From assembly GCA_021802645.1 (NCBI GenBank), contig JAJZRO010000012.1:18395-75771 (forward strand): a DNA stretch of 57,377 bases, written 5' to 3'. The translations under genes and the position numbers were made by a program. The notes under the pieces were generated by a model. The model ran no database searches. It saw only the letters and a list, made by a program, of their open reading frames with translations, and was not told the origin of the DNA. Positions 45,202-53,419 of this stretch are shown piece after piece; the first letter of the stretch is position 1; every line of letters begins with the position of its first letter. The DNA comes from Deltaproteobacteria bacterium (lineage in GTDB: Bacteria > Desulfobacterota > Desulfobulbia > Desulfobulbales > Desulfurivibrionaceae).

Positions 45202-46689
45202 ATGCGCCCATCGTTTCGTAACCGCCACCTCCTGCCCACCCTGCTGCTGCTCGCCTTGGCGACCCTCAGCAGCGGCTGTCCGCAGAAGAAAAAGGCGCCC
45301 GTGGCCGCCACCACCGCCACTGCCACCACCTGCACCGGCTGCCACGACGATACCCTTGATCGCGCCCACGATCTGGGCTGCACCACCTGCCATGGCGGGG
45401 TGGAGCCGGCCGCCAGTCAGGAGGCGGCCCATGCCGGCCTCATTGCCCAACCAGCCCACCCCGACCGCATGGCCGCCACCTGCGGCCGTTGCCACGGGGA
45501 GCTGGAGCGCCATGCCGCCGGCGCGCCCCACTTCACCCTGGCCAAGGAGGTCAACATGGTGCGCCGCGCCTTTGGCGCCACCAAGCCCCTGGCCCGCCTC
45601 ACCGAGGTTCCGGTCCACACCAAGATCAACTCGCCTCTCGACCTGGCCGACGACCTGTTGCGCCGCCGCTGCCTCCGTTGCCATCTCTACTCAAAAGGCG
45701 ACGCCTACCCGGAGACCACGCGCGGCACCGGCTGCGCTGCCTGCCACCTCGAATACCACGAGGGCAAGCTGGTGAACCATCGGTTCCAGCGGCACCCGGC
45801 GGATCGCAGTTGCCTCCACTGCCATTACGGCAACTTCGCCGGCGCCGACTATTACGGCCGCTTCGAACACGATTTCGGCGCCGAATTCCGCACGCCCTAC
45901 ACCGCGAATGGCGGTTCCAAGCGGCCCTATGGCGTCGAGTACCACCAGTTGGTCCCCGATATCCATGCCAAGGCCGGCATGGGCTGTGTCGACTGCCACG
46001 GCAGCCGCGAGATCATGGGCGTACCGCATGGCCCCGGCCAAACCCTCTTTCGCATCAGCTGCGAGGACTGCCATGTGGCCGGAGCGGTACTGCCACCCGG
46101 CCTCAATCTGAAGCGCTCCGGCACCGCCCTCATCCTCACCACCAAGGCCGAGGGCAAACAACTCGTGGTGCCGCCGCTCTCCGACCCGGCCCATGCCACC
46201 TACGGCAAGAAGGTGACCTGCACGGTCTGCCACGCCCAGTGGGCCTACAATGACGAACACACCCAACTGCTCCGGCTCGACAGCCAGGATCTTAATCCCT
46301 GGAGCCTCTTCCCCGTCCAGGGCAGCTTCGAGGTGGAAACCGAATTCAACGCCGAACTCGCCGGCACCCGCGCAGAAGGGGCAGCGCCCACCATGCGGGA
46401 CGGAATCACCGACACCCCGGCCCCCGGCATCTGGCTCAAGGGCTATTACCTGCGGCGCTGGGACACGCCATACATCGGCCAGGACGCCGCCGGCCGTCTG
46501 GTGGTAACGCGGCCACTCCTTGATCTTTCCCTTTCCTATGTCGACAGTGAGAATCAGGTCCGCTTCGATGCGGTCCGGGCGGCAGGGCCGGCCGGCGGGC
46601 TCATAGCCTACACCCCGCACACCATCGGCAAGGCCGGCGCCTTCTTCCGTCAGCGCCTGCGTCAAATCAAGCCGGGTCAACAACCATGA
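45202..46689 (+). CDS. Nine-heme c-type cytochrome, probable lipoprotein
   Basis: The 495-residue protein has an N-terminal hydrophobic signal (LLPTLLLLALATLSSGC) ending in a possible lipidation Cys and nine CxxCH heme motifs: CTGCH, CTTCH, CGRCH, CLRCH, CAACH, CLHCH, CVDCH, CEDCH and CTVCH. Extra His residues could be distal ligands. The last about 160 residues lack hemes and form a separate domain (GSFEVETEFNAELAGT, DGITDTPAPGIWLKGYYLRRW). It should move electrons in the periplasm. No Shine-Dalgarno sequence is obvious before the ATG, and no in-frame start further up is better. It overlaps rlpA by 4 nt. Confidence 0.92.
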   Translation: MRPSFRNRHLLPTLLLLALATLSSGCPQKKKAPVAATTATATTCTGCHDDTLDRAHDLGCTTCHGGVEPAASQEAAHAGLIAQPAHPDRMAATCGRCHGELERHAAGAPHFTLAKEVNMVRRAFGATKPLARLTEVPVHTKINSPLDLADDLLRRRCLRCHLYSKGDAYPETTRGTGCAACHLEYHEGKLVNHRFQRHPADRSCLHCHYGNFAGADYYGRFEHDFGAEFRTPYTANGGSKRPYGVEYHQLVPDIHAKAGMGCVDCHGSREIMGVPHGPGQTLFRISCEDCHVAGAVLPPGLNLKRSGTALILTTKAEGKQLVVPPLSDPAHATYGKKVTCTVCHAQWAYNDEHTQLLRLDSQDLNPWSLFPVQGSFEVETEFNAELAGTRAEGAAPTMRDGITDTPAPGIWLKGYYLRRWDTPYIGQDAAGRLVVTRPLLDLSLSYVDSENQVRFDAVRAAGPAGGLIAYTPHTIGKAGAFFRQRLRQIKPGQQP

Positions 46690-47474
46690 GCCGCCGCTAT
46701 CCTTCGCTCGCCCTGGCCTTGGGCCTTGCCTTCCTCTGCACCGCCTGTGCCCCCAAGGTGCTACCGCCGACCTCCATCTCTCTGCCGCCGGCCGCGACGA
46801 GACCCAAAGGCGGCAGAGTGCCGGCCACCCAGCGGCCCTATGAGGTGGACGGCAGGATGTACTATCCGATCCCCTCGGCCCAGGGCTACGAAGAAACGGG
46901 TATCGCTTCCTGGTATGGGTACCCCTTCCATGGGCGCAAGACCTCCAACGGTGAGACCTACGACATGCACGAGCTCACCGCCGCCCACAAGATTCTGCCG
47001 ATGCACACCCCGCTGCTGGTCAAAAATCTCGAGAACGGCCGGGAGTTGGTCGTCCGGGTCAACGACCGCGGGCCCTTCGTCAAGGATCGGATCATCGACC
47101 TCTCCTTCCGCGCCGCCACCGAACTGGGCGTGGTGCGCACCGGCACCGCCCGGGTGCACATCGTCGCCCTTGGCGAGGCGATGAAGACGACGGAAGGCGG
47201 GGTGACCACCACCCGTTTTGTCGAGAATCAGAACCTCCAGACCGGCGACTTTTACGTCCAGGTCGGCTCCTTCAAGGTGATAGCCAATGCCGAACGGCTG
47301 CGTGACCGGTTGATCCGCGAGGGTCGCCAGGCGGTAGTCTTCGACTATGTCCGCGGCGACGAAGTCTTCCACCGGGTCCAGGTGAAGGGCGGCAACACCC
47401 TCACCGCCGCCAAACGGATGGAACGGGTGATGGTGGGAGCCGGCTTCCCGGGCGCTTACGTGGTGGCCCGCTAA
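46686..47474 (+). CDS. rlpA: RlpA-family septal lipoprotein with SPOR domain
   Basis: The 262-residue lipoprotein (signal ending FLCTAC) has the double-psi beta-barrel of RlpA (TGIASWYGYPFHGRKTSNGE, TAAHKILPMHTPLLV, VRVNDRGPFVKDRIIDLS) and a C-terminal SPOR domain (GDFYVQVGSFKVIANAERLRDRL). RlpA proteins bind or cleave denuded septal peptidoglycan. The ATG overlaps the cytochrome stop, so the two are co-translated. A strong terminator follows. Confidence 0.94.
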   Translation: MSRRYPSLALALGLAFLCTACAPKVLPPTSISLPPAATRPKGGRVPATQRPYEVDGRMYYPIPSAQGYEETGIASWYGYPFHGRKTSNGETYDMHELTAAHKILPMHTPLLVKNLENGRELVVRVNDRGPFVKDRIIDLSFRAATELGVVRTGTARVHIVALGEAMKTTEGGVTTTRFVENQNLQTGDFYVQVGSFKVIANAERLRDRLIREGRQAVVFDYVRGDEVFHRVQVKGGNTLTAAKRMERVMVGAGFPGAYVVAR

Positions 47475-47493
47475 CTCCCCTTCCCGCTTCGGC

Positions 47494-47523
47494 TTGACTT
47501 TTATCGGCTAAACGCGGTATCCC
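47494..47523 (+). promoter_or_regulatory. Possible promoter of the hydrogenase operon
   Basis: TTGACT (47494-47499) and TATCCC (47518-47523) are separated by 18 nt just before the terminator hairpin. The -10 is weak. If used, transcription would start inside the hairpin. Confidence 0.3.
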
Positions 47524-47558
47524 AAAACAAAGGGCGGTGCCTCACCGCCCTTTGTTTT
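47524..47558. terminator. Strong intrinsic terminator after rlpA
   Basis: AAAACAAAGGGCGGTG (47524-47539) pairs perfectly over 16 bp with CACCGCCCTTTGTTTT (47543-47558) across the loop CCT. A-tract and T-tract flanks make it able to end transcription from either side. It ends 13 nt before the hydB start codon. Confidence 0.92.
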
Positions 47559-47571
47559 CCGGGAGCAGGCC

Positions 47572-48612
47572 ATGATTTTTGCGACCTTCAGCAAAAAGGA
47601 ACTGCCGCGCCTCTTTGACCTCCTGGCCCCCAACACGGTGGTCGGGCCGGTGCAGAAAGGCTTGGATCGCGCCGGTCGGCCGCTCTACGACTTTGATGTA
47701 ATTTACCGCTTCCAGGACCTGCGCCTCGACTACCCCACCACCATCCACTCGGCCAAGCGTCACTTCCTGCCCCACCGCGAGTCCCTCTGCACCTTCACCC
47801 TCCAGGGCAACGACTGGGAAAAGCAGGTGGATTACAACGTCTACAAGCCCGTTGTCTTCTTCGGTCTCCATGCCTGCGACATCAACGCGCTCAACAAGCT
47901 CGACAAGGTGCTGAGCAGCCCGCCCTATCCCAACCCGTACTACACCGCCAAACGCCGGAATATGTTCATCATCGGCCAGGGCTGCCAGCCCCAACCCCAG
48001 TGTTTCTGCCGTTCCATGGGCACCGATACCGCCCTGCACGGCTTCGATCTCTTCCTCACCGACCTCGGAGACCGCTATTTCGCCGAGATTCTCTCGGCCA
48101 CCGCGTACCAATTCCTCCAGAAGATCATCACCCGGCCGCCGACCGCCAAGGACCACGACCGCTACAAGGAGGTGGTGACGGAACGCAACCAACAATTCCA
48201 AACCACGGTGGACACTACCGACCTCACCAAGCTGCTGGACCTGGAATTCGAATCGGCGGCCTGGCAGCAGTGGGGCGACAAATGCCTCTCCTGCGGCACC
48301 TGCGCCAACGTCTGCCCCACCTGCTATTGCTACGGGGTGGAGGAAACCGTGGACCTCGACCTCAGAGGAGCGGCCAAAACCAAGTACCTCTACTCCTGCA
48401 ACCTGATCGACTTCGCCGAGGTGGCCGGCGGCCACAACTTCCGGCCGCAAACCGCCACCCGCCTCAAATACCGTTACTACCACAAACACCGCGGCTTCGT
48501 GGAGGCCTACGAAGAATCGCTCTGCGTCGGCTGCGGCCGCTGCGGCGAGGCCTGTCTGGCGGGCATTACCGTGCCCGACGTCCTTGCCAGCGTCCGCGCC
48601 TTGGGGGGATGA
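47572..48612 (+). CDS. hydB: Group 3b-type NiFe hydrogenase, iron-sulfur beta subunit
   Basis: The 346-residue protein belongs to the HydB/AsrA-like iron-sulfur family: N-terminal VVFFGLHACDINALNKLD and GQGCQPQPQCFC, then two [4Fe-4S] sites, CLSCGTCANVCPTCYC (about 239-254) and CVGCGRCGEACLAG (about 322-335). It relays electrons between the flavin subunit and the hydrogenase dimer. It starts the operon hydB-hydG-hydD-hydA, the order of cytoplasmic NAD(P)-linked (sulf)hydrogenases such as that of Pyrococcus. GGGAGCAGG precedes the ATG. Confidence 0.9.
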   Translation: MIFATFSKKELPRLFDLLAPNTVVGPVQKGLDRAGRPLYDFDVIYRFQDLRLDYPTTIHSAKRHFLPHRESLCTFTLQGNDWEKQVDYNVYKPVVFFGLHACDINALNKLDKVLSSPPYPNPYYTAKRRNMFIIGQGCQPQPQCFCRSMGTDTALHGFDLFLTDLGDRYFAEILSATAYQFLQKIITRPPTAKDHDRYKEVVTERNQQFQTTVDTTDLTKLLDLEFESAAWQQWGDKCLSCGTCANVCPTCYCYGVEETVDLDLRGAAKTKYLYSCNLIDFAEVAGGHNFRPQTATRLKYRYYHKHRGFVEAYEESLCVGCGRCGEACLAGITVPDVLASVRALGG

Positions 48613-48613
48613 G

Positions 48614-49513
48614 ATGGCCCCCCAGCTGCCGTTCATCAACCTTCTCGCCCAACCTGGCGGCCGCCGGCGACAGGACCTCGGCAGCTTCGAATACAGCTAT
48701 CAGGCCGAGATCACCAACGTCTATCCGCTGACCAAGGCGGAAAAACTCTACCAGCTCCAGCTCATCGACCCGGAGGAACGGCGACGCTTCAGCTTCCTGC
48801 CCGGCCAGTTCGTGATGCTGGAGCTGCCCGGCATCGGCGAAGCGCCCTTCTCCATCTCCTCCTCGCCCTTGCACCACGGCGACCTCGAACTCTGCATCCG
48901 TGACGTGGGCAACCTCACCCACTTCCTGAGCCGGATGCAGCGTGGCGCCCGGGTCGGCATCAGCGGCCCCTTCGGCACCCACTTTCCGGTGGAGAATATG
49001 GTAGGCCAGGATGTGCTGCTCATCGGCGGCGGCCTCGGCATCGTCCCCCTGCGGGCGCCGCTCTTTGCCGTGCTGGAAAACCGCAGCCGCTACGGCCGGC
49101 TCGATGTCATGTACGGCGCCAAGAGCCCGGCCGACCTGCTCTTCACCTACCAGTACGACTCCTGGCGGCAATTCGACGTCAACCTGGCCATCACCGTGGA
49201 TCGCCCCAACCGCGGCTGGCGCGGCGCCACCGGCCTGATCACCGAACTGCTCAAGGAGCGGATCGCGAAGGCCGATTTCCAACCCGCCACCTCCTTCGCC
49301 ATTGTCTGCGGCCCGCCGGTGATGTTCCGCTTTGTCTGTGCCCTGCTGACCGAGGCGGGCCTGCCGATGCAGAAGATGTTCGTCTCGCTCGAACGCCGCA
49401 TGCACTGCGGGCGGGGCAAGTGCTGCCGATGCAACATCGGCGCCACTTACATCTGCCTCGACGGACCGGTCTTCGACTACTGGACGGTGATGAACCTCAA
49501 GGAGGCGATCTGA
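48614..49513 (+). CDS. hydG: Group 3b-type NiFe hydrogenase, FAD/NAD(P)-binding gamma subunit
   Basis: The 299-residue protein is a ferredoxin-reductase-type flavoprotein: FAD-binding FLPGQFVMLELPGIGEAPFSISS, NAD(P)-binding LIGGGLGIVPLRAPLFAV, IVCGPPVMFRF, and a C-terminal [2Fe-2S] site CGRGKCCRCNIGATYIC. It links H2 oxidation or evolution to NAD(P)H. It begins 1 nt after hydB and overlaps hydD (TGATG). Confidence 0.92.
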   Translation: MAPQLPFINLLAQPGGRRRQDLGSFEYSYQAEITNVYPLTKAEKLYQLQLIDPEERRRFSFLPGQFVMLELPGIGEAPFSISSSPLHHGDLELCIRDVGNLTHFLSRMQRGARVGISGPFGTHFPVENMVGQDVLLIGGGLGIVPLRAPLFAVLENRSRYGRLDVMYGAKSPADLLFTYQYDSWRQFDVNLAITVDRPNRGWRGATGLITELLKERIAKADFQPATSFAIVCGPPVMFRFVCALLTEAGLPMQKMFVSLERRMHCGRGKCCRCNIGATYICLDGPVFDYWTVMNLKEAI

Positions 49514-50337
49514 TGGCCGCGCCCCTCTCCTATCTTGGCGTGGGGCTCGACCGGCCGCGGGTCGGGGTCTTCGAGTTCACCTCCTGCGAGGGGTGTCAGC
49601 TTCAGCTTGTCAACAACGAGGCCACCCTGCTCGACTTCCTGAACCTCATCGAACTGGTCAACTTCCGGGAGGCGATGAGCGAACGGAGCGACGACTACGA
49701 CATCGCCCTGGTCGAGGGCAGCATCAGCCGGGCGGACGAAGTGGCGCGGCTCAAAGAGATCCGGACCAACGCCAGGCTTCTGGTGGCCCTCGGCTCCTGC
49801 GCCTGCTTCGGGGGAGTGAATCAGCTCAAGAACCGTTTTGGCGATCTCGACTGGGTGAAAAAGAAGGTCTACGGCGACTTTCCCATCGCCAGCCAGGAGG
49901 TGCGGCCACTCGCCGATTTTGTCGCCGTCGATCTCATGATCTACGGCTGCCCGCCCAAGAAGGAGGAGATCGAAAAGGTGGTCACCAACCTGGTGGTGGG
50001 CAAAAAGGTCGCCATGCCCAAATACCCGGTCTGCATGGAGTGCAAGGCCAACGAGAACATCTGCCTCTTTACCCTCGGCGAGCCCTGCCTGGGGCCGATC
50101 ACCCGCGCCGGCTGCGACGCCTGGTGCCCCAACCACCGCCGGGGCTGCTGGGGCTGCCGCGGCCCGGCCGAGGCGGCCAACGTCCGGGAACTCGAAGCGA
50201 TCATGGCCCGTCACGGCTTCTCGCGCGAGGCCATGCTCGACCGCCTCGAATGTTTCGGCGGCTTCAGCAGCCAGGTGGCAGCACTGCGTGGGCAACCGCG
50301 GCGCCCCCGGAAGGCAAGGAGCAGCAAACGGTCATGA
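49513..50337 (+). CDS. hydD: NiFe hydrogenase small (delta) subunit
   Basis: The 274-residue protein starts with the proximal-cluster motif FTSCEGCQLQL, then LGSCACFGG and GCPPKKEEI, and carries further cysteines in CMECKANENICLF and CDAWCPNHRRGCWGC for medial and distal clusters. There is no Tat signal, so it is cytoplasmic, as in group 3 hydrogenases. It passes electrons from the NiFe site to hydB. It overlaps hydA by 4 nt. Confidence 0.94.
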   Translation: MAAPLSYLGVGLDRPRVGVFEFTSCEGCQLQLVNNEATLLDFLNLIELVNFREAMSERSDDYDIALVEGSISRADEVARLKEIRTNARLLVALGSCACFGGVNQLKNRFGDLDWVKKKVYGDFPIASQEVRPLADFVAVDLMIYGCPPKKEEIEKVVTNLVVGKKVAMPKYPVCMECKANENICLFTLGEPCLGPITRAGCDAWCPNHRRGCWGCRGPAEAANVRELEAIMARHGFSREAMLDRLECFGGFSSQVAALRGQPRRPRKARSSKRS

Positions 50338-51608
50338 AGCGTTCCCGCACCATCCAGCTCAACCACCTGCCCCGGGTCGAGGGCCACGGCAACATCCACA
50401 TCCGGGTCCAGCAGGGCAAGGTGGTGGAGGCCCGCTGGGAGGTGGTGGAGACCCCGCGCTTCTTCGAGGCGATGCTCATTGGCAAGCTATGGGAGAATGC
50501 CCCCTACCTCTGCGGCCGCATCTGCGGCATCTGCTCCATCGGCCACACCCTGGCCAGCATCCGGGCGGTGGAGAACGCCTTCGGCATCGTCCCCTCGGAG
50601 CAGACCACGACCTTGCGGCTGCTGCTCAAGCACATGGAGACCCTACAGAGCCATATCCTGCACCTCTATTTCCTGGCCGCGCCGGACTTCCTCGGGGTTG
50701 GCAGCTTGCTAGCGCTGACCCAGAGCCATCCCACAGAGGTGCAGCGCGCCCTGCGCTTGAAATTGCTGGCCAACGACGCCTGCGACCTCATCGGCGGCCG
50801 CCGGCTCCATCCGACCCGCACCGTGGTCGGCGGCTTCACCATGCTGCCGGAAAAGGCCCAGCTCGAGCACCTGGCCCAGCGGCTGGCGGCTGCCCAGGAG
50901 GACCTCGCCGCCGCGGCCGATCTCTTTGGCGGCTTCACCATCCCCCATTTTGCCCGCGAAACGGAATTTGTCTCCCTCAAGGGCGACCACGACTATCCCT
51001 TCATCGGCGGAGAGTTGATCTCTTCCGATGGAGTGATTAAAAAAGAAGACGAATACCAAGCCATGACCAACGAATACTGTGCCGAAGGTTTTACCGCGAA
51101 ACTGAGCAGACTCTCCCGCGACTCCTATGCCGTGGGGGCATTGGCCCGGCTAAACAACAACTTCGGCCATCTCCATCCGGCAGCGCGCACCGTGGCGAAA
51201 CGCCTCGGCCTCGCCCCGGTGAACCACAACCCGTTCATGGCCAACCTCGCCCAGCTGGTGGAATGCGTCCACGTGGTCCACGACTCGCTCTCCCTCATCA
51301 AGAAACTGCTCAGGCGTAAACGGCAGGCCCCCCGCGTTGCGCTGAAACCGCGCAAGGGGTATGGCGTGGGCGCGGTGGAGGTGCCACGCGGCATCCTCTA
51401 CCACGCCTACGAATTCGACCAGGAGGGACGCATCGTCAAGGCGGATTGCGTGATCCCTACCAGCCAGAACCACGCCAATATCCAGCACGATTTACAGGCA
51501 CTCGCCCGTCAGTGGGCAGCCCAAGGCCAAGCTGACGCCGACATCGAACTCCTGGCGCAGATGCTGGTGCGGGCCTATGATCCCTGCATCTCCTGTTCGG
51601 TGCACTGA
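50334..51608 (+). CDS. hydA: NiFe hydrogenase large (alpha) subunit
   Basis: The 424-residue catalytic subunit has both NiFe-binding pairs: L1 CGRICGICSIGH and L2 DPCISCSVH. All four ligand cysteines are present; no selenocysteine codon replaces them. The protein ends exactly at the His of L2 (TGC-x-x-TGT-x-x-CAC-stop), with no C-terminal extension for a maturation protease to remove. Motif LNHLPRVEGHGN is present at the N-terminus. The operon order and lack of export signals indicate a soluble NAD(P)-linked enzyme. Maturation (hyp) genes are not in the window. Confidence 0.94.
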   Translation: MKRSRTIQLNHLPRVEGHGNIHIRVQQGKVVEARWEVVETPRFFEAMLIGKLWENAPYLCGRICGICSIGHTLASIRAVENAFGIVPSEQTTTLRLLLKHMETLQSHILHLYFLAAPDFLGVGSLLALTQSHPTEVQRALRLKLLANDACDLIGGRRLHPTRTVVGGFTMLPEKAQLEHLAQRLAAAQEDLAAAADLFGGFTIPHFARETEFVSLKGDHDYPFIGGELISSDGVIKKEDEYQAMTNEYCAEGFTAKLSRLSRDSYAVGALARLNNNFGHLHPAARTVAKRLGLAPVNHNPFMANLAQLVECVHVVHDSLSLIKKLLRRKRQAPRVALKPRKGYGVGAVEVPRGILYHAYEFDQEGRIVKADCVIPTSQNHANIQHDLQALARQWAAQGQADADIELLAQMLVRAYDPCISCSVH

Positions 51609-51609
51609 G

Positions 51610-53079
51610 ATGCGGCGGGAACGAGTCGCGCCAGTCTTTCTCCTCGCCTGCGTGGTGGCCCTGGCCTACCAGTTGCTCATCACCTACGTGATCAACCCCG
51701 CCTTCACCAAGGCGTTTATCGCCAAAAACGAGGATGAGGCCCAACTCGTCGCCCGCCACATCACCACCATCATGATGGCGAACCAGCAAACCCTGCCCGC
51801 CGCTGCTGCGATCGCCGCCGTCGTCCCTCCCTTGGCCAAGGAATTTCATCTGGTGAAACTCAAGGTCTTTGACCCCAATGGCGTCACCATCTATTCCTCC
51901 GCACCCAACGAGGTCGGCGCCAGGAACGTCAACGAATACTTCCGCACCATCGTTGCCCAGGGACACCCGTACACCGCCTTGGTCAAGGAAGGGGAAAAGA
52001 CGCTGGGGGGCCGGCTGGCCGGCCTTGATCTGGTGGAAGCCTACGTGCCGATCATGCGCAACGACCGCTTCATCGGGGCCCTGGCTATCCATTACGATGT
52101 GAGTGGTTACCTTGAACGCCATAACCATATCCTTTTCCTGGCCACCACTCTACCGTTGCTCCTGATGTTCGCCTTCCTGCTCAGCGTGATCGTGGTGCTC
52201 TTTCTCGGCGAGCGGCGGCAGCAGGGGACTATCGCGGACAGCGAACAGCCGCCATCGCCGCATTTTTCGCTCTTTTTCACCCTGATCTCCATTTTCCTGG
52301 TGGAACTCCTGGTCATGTTCCTGCTGCGGGAATGGCATCCCACCTCCGGATTTCTCACCGCCCTGACGGATGCCCTGCTGCTGGCCCTCTTTGTCACGCC
52401 GCTGCTCTACCTTTTCATCAACCGCCCGCTGCTCCGGCACATTGCCGAACGCCGCAAAATCGAAGAGGCCTTACGCGAAAGCCAGGAGCGCTTCCACGAC
52501 CTGTTCGAGAACACCACCGACCTGATTCAAAGCATCGCCCCGGACGGCCGTTTCCTCTATGTCAATCCGGCCTGGCGGCGCGCCCTCGGTTACGAGGAGG
52601 AGGAACTCAAAGAGCTGCACCTTGCCGATATTCTGGCACCGGAGGAGACCGCCCACTGCCAGGCCGCCTTTGCGGAGGTGCTGTCCGGCAAGCAGGTGGA
52701 CAAGGTCGAAACCGTCTTCATCGCCAAGGATGGCCGCCGGGTCTCGGTGGAGGGCAATGCCAGCGCCAAACTCACCGCGGGCAAACCGGAGTATACCCGC
52801 GCCATTTTCCACGACATCACCGCCCGCAAGCAGGCCGAGGCCGATATGGAACGGCTGATCGCCGAATTGCAGAAATCGCTGACCGAGGTCAAGACCTTAA
52901 GCGGTTTGTTGCCGATCTGCTCCTGGTGCAAAAAGATCAGGGATGACAAGGGCTACTGGAACCAGTTGGAGAGCTACATCAGCCAGCATTCGGGCGTGGA
53001 CTTCAGCCATGGCGTCTGCCCGGATTGCCTGCGCAAACACTATCCCGAACTGCTGGAAGAGGAAAAAAAGAAGGATTAG
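51610..53079 (+). CDS. Membrane PAS sensor protein without a known output domain
   Basis: The 489-residue protein has an N-terminal helix (VFLLACVVALAYQLLITYVI), a periplasmic region of about 140 residues, three further helices (about 175-270), one PAS domain (about 290-410; FHDLFENTTDLIQSIAPDGRF) and a C-terminal 70-residue module LPICSWCKKIRDDKGYWNQ through VCPDCLRKHYPE with two CxxC pairs. This tail recurs on PAS proteins of Deltaproteobacteria; its role is not established. There is no kinase, cyclase or receptor domain. It begins 1 nt after hydA, so it is probably co-transcribed with the hydrogenase. Its stop overlaps that of the convergent hgcB. Confidence 0.85.
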   Translation: MRRERVAPVFLLACVVALAYQLLITYVINPAFTKAFIAKNEDEAQLVARHITTIMMANQQTLPAAAAIAAVVPPLAKEFHLVKLKVFDPNGVTIYSSAPNEVGARNVNEYFRTIVAQGHPYTALVKEGEKTLGGRLAGLDLVEAYVPIMRNDRFIGALAIHYDVSGYLERHNHILFLATTLPLLLMFAFLLSVIVVLFLGERRQQGTIADSEQPPSPHFSLFFTLISIFLVELLVMFLLREWHPTSGFLTALTDALLLALFVTPLLYLFINRPLLRHIAERRKIEEALRESQERFHDLFENTTDLIQSIAPDGRFLYVNPAWRRALGYEEEELKELHLADILAPEETAHCQAAFAEVLSGKQVDKVETVFIAKDGRRVSVEGNASAKLTAGKPEYTRAIFHDITARKQAEADMERLIAELQKSLTEVKTLSGLLPICSWCKKIRDDKGYWNQLESYISQHSGVDFSHGVCPDCLRKHYPELLEEEKKKD

Positions 53080-53408
53080 CCGCAGGTGCCCCGGCCCCTG
53101 GCCGGCGGCTCCCCACGGCCCTCTGCCGGCGTCATGGTGCAGCACTGCTCACCGGTGCGGCCGAGCATGGTGTTGATTACCGCCTGGGCGCACCCCACCC
53201 CCCGTTCAACCGCGATGGCGTCTACCGGGCAGTTGCTCATGCAGGCGCCGCACTCCATGCAGGCATCCCGGTCGACGATCCGCGCCCGCTCCTCCGCCAT
53301 CGCCAGGACCGCACGCGGACAAACCGTCAGGCAGATGCCGCAACCGATGCATTGGCGCTGATCGAGGTTGAGTGTCACCACGTTCCGCAGATAGACGAAT
53401 TTCTCCAT
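53076..53408 (-). CDS. hgcB: HgcB, ferredoxin partner in mercury methylation
   Basis: The 110-residue protein carries two [4Fe-4S] motifs: CIGCGICLTVCP (20-31) and CMECGACMSNCP (50-61); CMECGA is the HgcB signature. A vicinal Cys pair (CC at 89-90) follows, as expected for the mercury-binding tail, here followed by about 20 more residues ending TCG. It supplies low-potential electrons to the HgcA corrinoid and may bind Hg(II). It begins 11 nt after the hgcA stop. MEKFVYLRNVVTLN matches the usual HgcB start. Confidence 0.93.
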   Translation of the reverse strand: MEKFVYLRNVVTLNLDQRQCIGCGICLTVCPRAVLAMAEERARIVDRDACMECGACMSNCPVDAIAVERGVGCAQAVINTMLGRTGEQCCTMTPAEGRGEPPARGRGTCG

Positions 53409-53419
53409 CGCGTCTCCTC

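Noticed and set aside
51592-51605. Selenocysteine in the NiFe hydrogenase L2 motif
   Set aside because: Both ligand codons are TGC/TGT; the only TGA is the terminal stop after CAC.
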